The notes under the pieces are model-generated. The model saw only the letters and a program-made list of their open reading frames with translations, was not told the origin of the DNA and did no database searches. Shown here in pieces: positions 62,211 to 64,000 of a stretch of 64,000 bases of DNA; positions within the stretch are counted from its first letter, which is position 1, and every line of letters begins with the position of its first letter. The translations under genes and the position numbers were made by a program. Source of the stretch: Paenibacillus sp. XY044. GTDB taxonomy: Bacteria > Bacillota > Bacilli > Paenibacillales > Paenibacillaceae. Location: NCBI RefSeq assembly GCF_002257645.1, contig NZ_NQMO01000011.1:1-64000 (forward strand), read 5' to 3'.

Positions 62211-62263
62211 TTCAACCTCCGTGTAATCTGTCGCTGATCTTGATTCGTAAACATTCGTGAATC

Positions 62264-62292
62264 ATTATATAACTATGTACTTATATATTCAA
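62264..62292 (-). promoter_or_regulatory. ArsR-controlled promoter of arsBC
   Basis: TTGAAT and TATAAT are 17 bases apart on the minus strand, and the pattern ATATATAAGT-6-TTATATAAT overlaps the spacer and -10 box. The same pattern is found in front of arsR. Confidence 0.7.
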
Positions 62293-62303
62293 CAAAAGAA
62301 AAC

Positions 62304-62630
62304 TCACTTGCACACGGAAGTTAAATTTTGTTTGTTTAGTGCGGATAAAATGGTTTTGGAATCGGGCGTGTGATCCAAAACAGCCTTGATATATGGTTTA
62401 TCATCTGCATTTAAGGAGTAATATACCCATTGTCCGCGTTTACTCTCCTTCACCACTCCCTGAGATTTCAGCTTTCTTAAATGCTGGCTTACAGCAGGCT
62501 GGGAGATCTCCAGAATCTCAACAAGCTCACACACGCAAAATTCCCGGTCCTTAAGCAAGGATAATATGGTAAGGCGGGTATAATCGCTTAGCAGCTTTAG
62601 TTTATCAGCCATTTCGCGAATTTGTTCCAT
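62304..62630 (-). CDS. arsR: ArsR-family metalloid repressor
   Basis: A 108-residue ArsR protein with the winged helix ILEISQPAVSQHLRKLKSQGVV. The arsenic-binding cysteines are in REFCVCELVE, with a further Cys at the C-terminus (LTSVCK). The ATG follows AAAAGGAGGGACC. It heads the ars set, with arsB and arsC downstream. Confidence 0.93.
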   Translation of the reverse strand: MEQIREMADKLKLLSDYTRLTILSLLKDREFCVCELVEILEISQPAVSQHLRKLKSQGVVKESKRGQWVYYSLNADDKPYIKAVLDHTPDSKTILSALNKQNLTSVCK

Positions 62631-62650
62631 AAGGGTCCCTCCTTTTAGTG

Positions 62651-62699
62651 ATATATAAGTGAATGTTTATATGATATGCTGATCAGAAATAAAAATCAA
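62651..62699 (-). promoter_or_regulatory. ArsR-controlled promoter of arsR
   Basis: TTGATT and TATCAT are 17 bases apart on the minus strand. On the plus strand ATATATAAGT-6-TTATATGAT (62651-62675) overlaps the -10 box and transcript start, so ArsR would shut off its own gene. Confidence 0.7.
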
Positions 62700-62786
62700 A
62701 TCCAAAGAAAATCATTTTGATTTCCCGAAGACACTTGCATTTTGCAATCTATACATGTATAAAGGATTCAAGAGGTGAACAACGCA

Positions 62787-63236
62787 ATGGAAAGCACTCG
62801 CGAACTATTCCAGATCATGACCCGCCGCTTCGGCTTACTCAATAAAAATTGCTGTACCGTGGGCGGGCATGACGTCACACCCGTCCAAAGTCATATTCTG
62901 TTTGAGGTTGACCGCCAGCACCATCCATCGATCCAGCAGATCGCGGATACATTAGGCACAGATGTTACGACTTTCAGCCGTCAAATACAATCGTTGATCA
63001 AAATGAACCTGATTAAGAAGACGCCTGATCCGACGGATCGCCGGGTCTCCACCCTCTCTTTAACCGTAGAGGGAAAATACGTCGCTACAACGATTGATCA
63101 TCAGATGAACGCTTACCTGGACGAAGTTTTTTCGTTCATGACGGAGTTTGAAAAGGAGACGGTTCTCCGGTCCATAAAATTGATGAATGAGGCGATGGCC
63201 AAATCCGATAACTGCTGCAAACCTATGTTAGGGTAA
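62787..63236 (+). CDS. MarR-family regulator with Cys pairs
   Basis: A 149-residue MarR protein with a winged helix (SIQQIADTLGTDVTTFSRQIQSLIKM) and the wing TPDPTDRRVSTLSLT. It has two adjacent-Cys pairs, Cys22-23 (KNCCTVGG) and Cys143-144 (NCCKP), unusual for MarR. They could bind arsenite or sense thiol stress. The ATG at 62787 follows AGAGGTG. It is divergent from arsR and leads toward the small Cys-rich gene and arsM. Confidence 0.88.
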   Translation: MESTRELFQIMTRRFGLLNKNCCTVGGHDVTPVQSHILFEVDRQHHPSIQQIADTLGTDVTTFSRQIQSLIKMNLIKKTPDPTDRRVSTLSLTVEGKYVATTIDHQMNAYLDEVFSFMTEFEKETVLRSIKLMNEAMAKSDNCCKPMLG

Positions 63237-63368
63237 ATTTTTTTGACCTTAATTACTTGTAAATTACAATTAAATAAACCGATGTCATGCCCTGAACAGG
63301 TGTTAAATGTCTCAGCTGCCTCTCACAGCGGGTCATACAACATACACATTATTAAAGGAGGTCCTTCG

Positions 63369-63557
63369 ATGTACGATAACTACTACTCTGTAGAGTACAT
63401 GATGAAAATAAACGAACAAGAGGTGCAAAAGTCTGCCCGGCAGGCCTGGAAATGGTCCAACCCCAAACCAAAAACGGTTTGGTATAGATCCCTAGGCTCT
63501 ATACGTAAAGTGAAGACAGGTCCTTGCTGCTCTCAACCCATTCAGGCTTGCTGCTAA
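63369..63557 (+). CDS. Tiny Cys-rich protein upstream of arsM
   Basis: A 62-residue protein with a Tyr-rich N-terminus (MYDNYYSVEYMM), a basic middle and two C-terminal Cys pairs at 53-54 and 61-62. The ATG at 63369 follows AAAGGAGG at ideal spacing. It lies between the MarR gene and arsM. I do not recognise a family; a metalloid-binding or chaperone role is inferred from the cysteines and the setting. Confidence 0.7.
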   Translation: MYDNYYSVEYMMKINEQEVQKSARQAWKWSNPKPKTVWYRSLGSIRKVKTGPCCSQPIQACC

Positions 63558-63608
63558 AGCGCTGCTGACCATTGATCGAATCCAAACCCATTCTAAGGAG
63601 TGTTATCC

Positions 63609-64000
63609 ATGTCAAAGTTAACGAATGATGAGATCCGACAAAACGTGCGTAGTCGATATAAACAGATTGCCGTTGCCGAGATGAATGTTGAATCATGCTG
63701 CCAAGCGGACAACAGCCAAGCCAGCTGCTGCAGCACGCCTTCCGATTTTAATTCGATCTCGAGCCGATTAGGTTACTCCGACGACGAATTAAGCGCGGCA
63801 CCTGAAGGCGCAAATCTTGGTTTGGGGTGCGGCAACCCGCAAGCCGTTGCTTCTTTGAAGGCTGGTGAAGTGGTGCTGGATTTGGGAAGCGGCGGAGGAT
63901 TTGATTGTTTTCTGGCATCACGGCAGGTGGGAGATACGGGTAAAGTCATCGGCGTCGACATGACTCCCGAAATGCTCAGCCGTGCACGCAGCAATGCAGT
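63609..64000 (+). CDS. arsM: Arsenite methyltransferase ArsM (3' truncated by window edge)
   Basis: The first 130 residues of a SAM-dependent As(III) methyltransferase. The SAM motif VLDLGSGGGFDCFLA and the acidic GVDMTPEML are clear. The N-terminus carries extra Cys pairs (ESCCQADNSQASCCS), which may help bind arsenite. The ATG at 63609 follows AAGGAGTG. The gene runs past the window end; it follows the tiny Cys-rich gene by 51 bases. Confidence 0.92.
   Translation, partial: MSKLTNDEIRQNVRSRYKQIAVAEMNVESCCQADNSQASCCSTPSDFNSISSRLGYSDDELSAAPEGANLGLGCGNPQAVASLKAGEVVLDLGSGGGFDCFLASRQVGDTGKVIGVDMTPEMLSRARSNA

Overview
The window looks like a chromosomal segment of a Paenibacillus-type Firmicute. 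Supporting signs are strong AAAGGAGG-like ribosome-binding sites, frequent GTG and TTG starts, CcpA-type cre boxes, sigma-A promoters, moderately GC-rich genes separated by AT-rich spacers, and a gene set (GH2 beta-mannosidase, YjgC/YjgD-type formate dehydrogenase, TraX, UxuA, thioredoxin-type ArsC) usual for that group. This is a judgement from protein resemblance and gene style, not from a database search. No rRNA, tRNA, CRISPR array or prophage was seen. The left edge carries the end of an IS3-family element.

Layout. 0-3.7 kb: IS3 transposase end and a GH2 beta-mannosidase. 3.7-10.5 kb: the most unusual locus. A ComQ-like isoprenyl transferase and a 79-residue peptide with a nitrile-hydratase-like (NHLP) RiPP leader ending in Trp lie between two paralogous membrane histidine kinases (7TMR-DISM type) that read toward the left. 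Small acidic and membrane proteins follow. 10.5-12.7 kb: a YeiH-type exporter divergent from its LysR regulator. 12.7-19.8 kb: a formate module with an FNT channel, MoaA, FdhD and a DUF2294 protein on the minus strand, divergent from formate dehydrogenase plus a DUF1641 partner. Both the channel and the dehydrogenase have leader regions with strong terminator hairpins. 20-30.6 kb: mixed housekeeping and accessory genes (YdjC deacetylase, glutathione peroxidase, SDRs, MerR, a glycosidase-like protein, a TetR-DoxX-DUF2269 operon, TraX, PatB).

31-43 kb: a sugar-acid catabolism island with four SDR-type genes or regulators on the plus strand, an enolase-superfamily dehydratase, mannonate dehydratase, a carbohydrate ABC importer, an RraA-family protein, and AraC and GntR regulators. 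Two cre boxes, two palindromic operators and a short upstream ORF suggest layered control. 43.5-49 kb: a chemoreceptor, leucine dehydrogenase and a GH3 N-acetylglucosaminidase. 49-53 kb: glycolate oxidase GlcDF divergent from a GntR regulator, with a 36-bp perfect palindrome between them. 53-58 kb: a PlsY-like acyltransferase coupled to a CrtQ-like glycosyltransferase, a YwnA/YwnB pair and an AEC transporter. 58-60.3 kb: a DHA2 drug-efflux gene behind the remnant of an aldo/keto reductase. 60.4-64 kb: an arsenic island (arsR-arsB-arsC, a Cys-pair MarR regulator, a tiny Cys-rich protein and the start of arsM).

The best candidate for an undescribed system is the 4.0-9.4 kb locus. It combines the parts of a ComQXP-type prenylated-pheromone circuit with a RiPP leader type not normally used for ComX, and it has two sensor kinases and no local response regulator.
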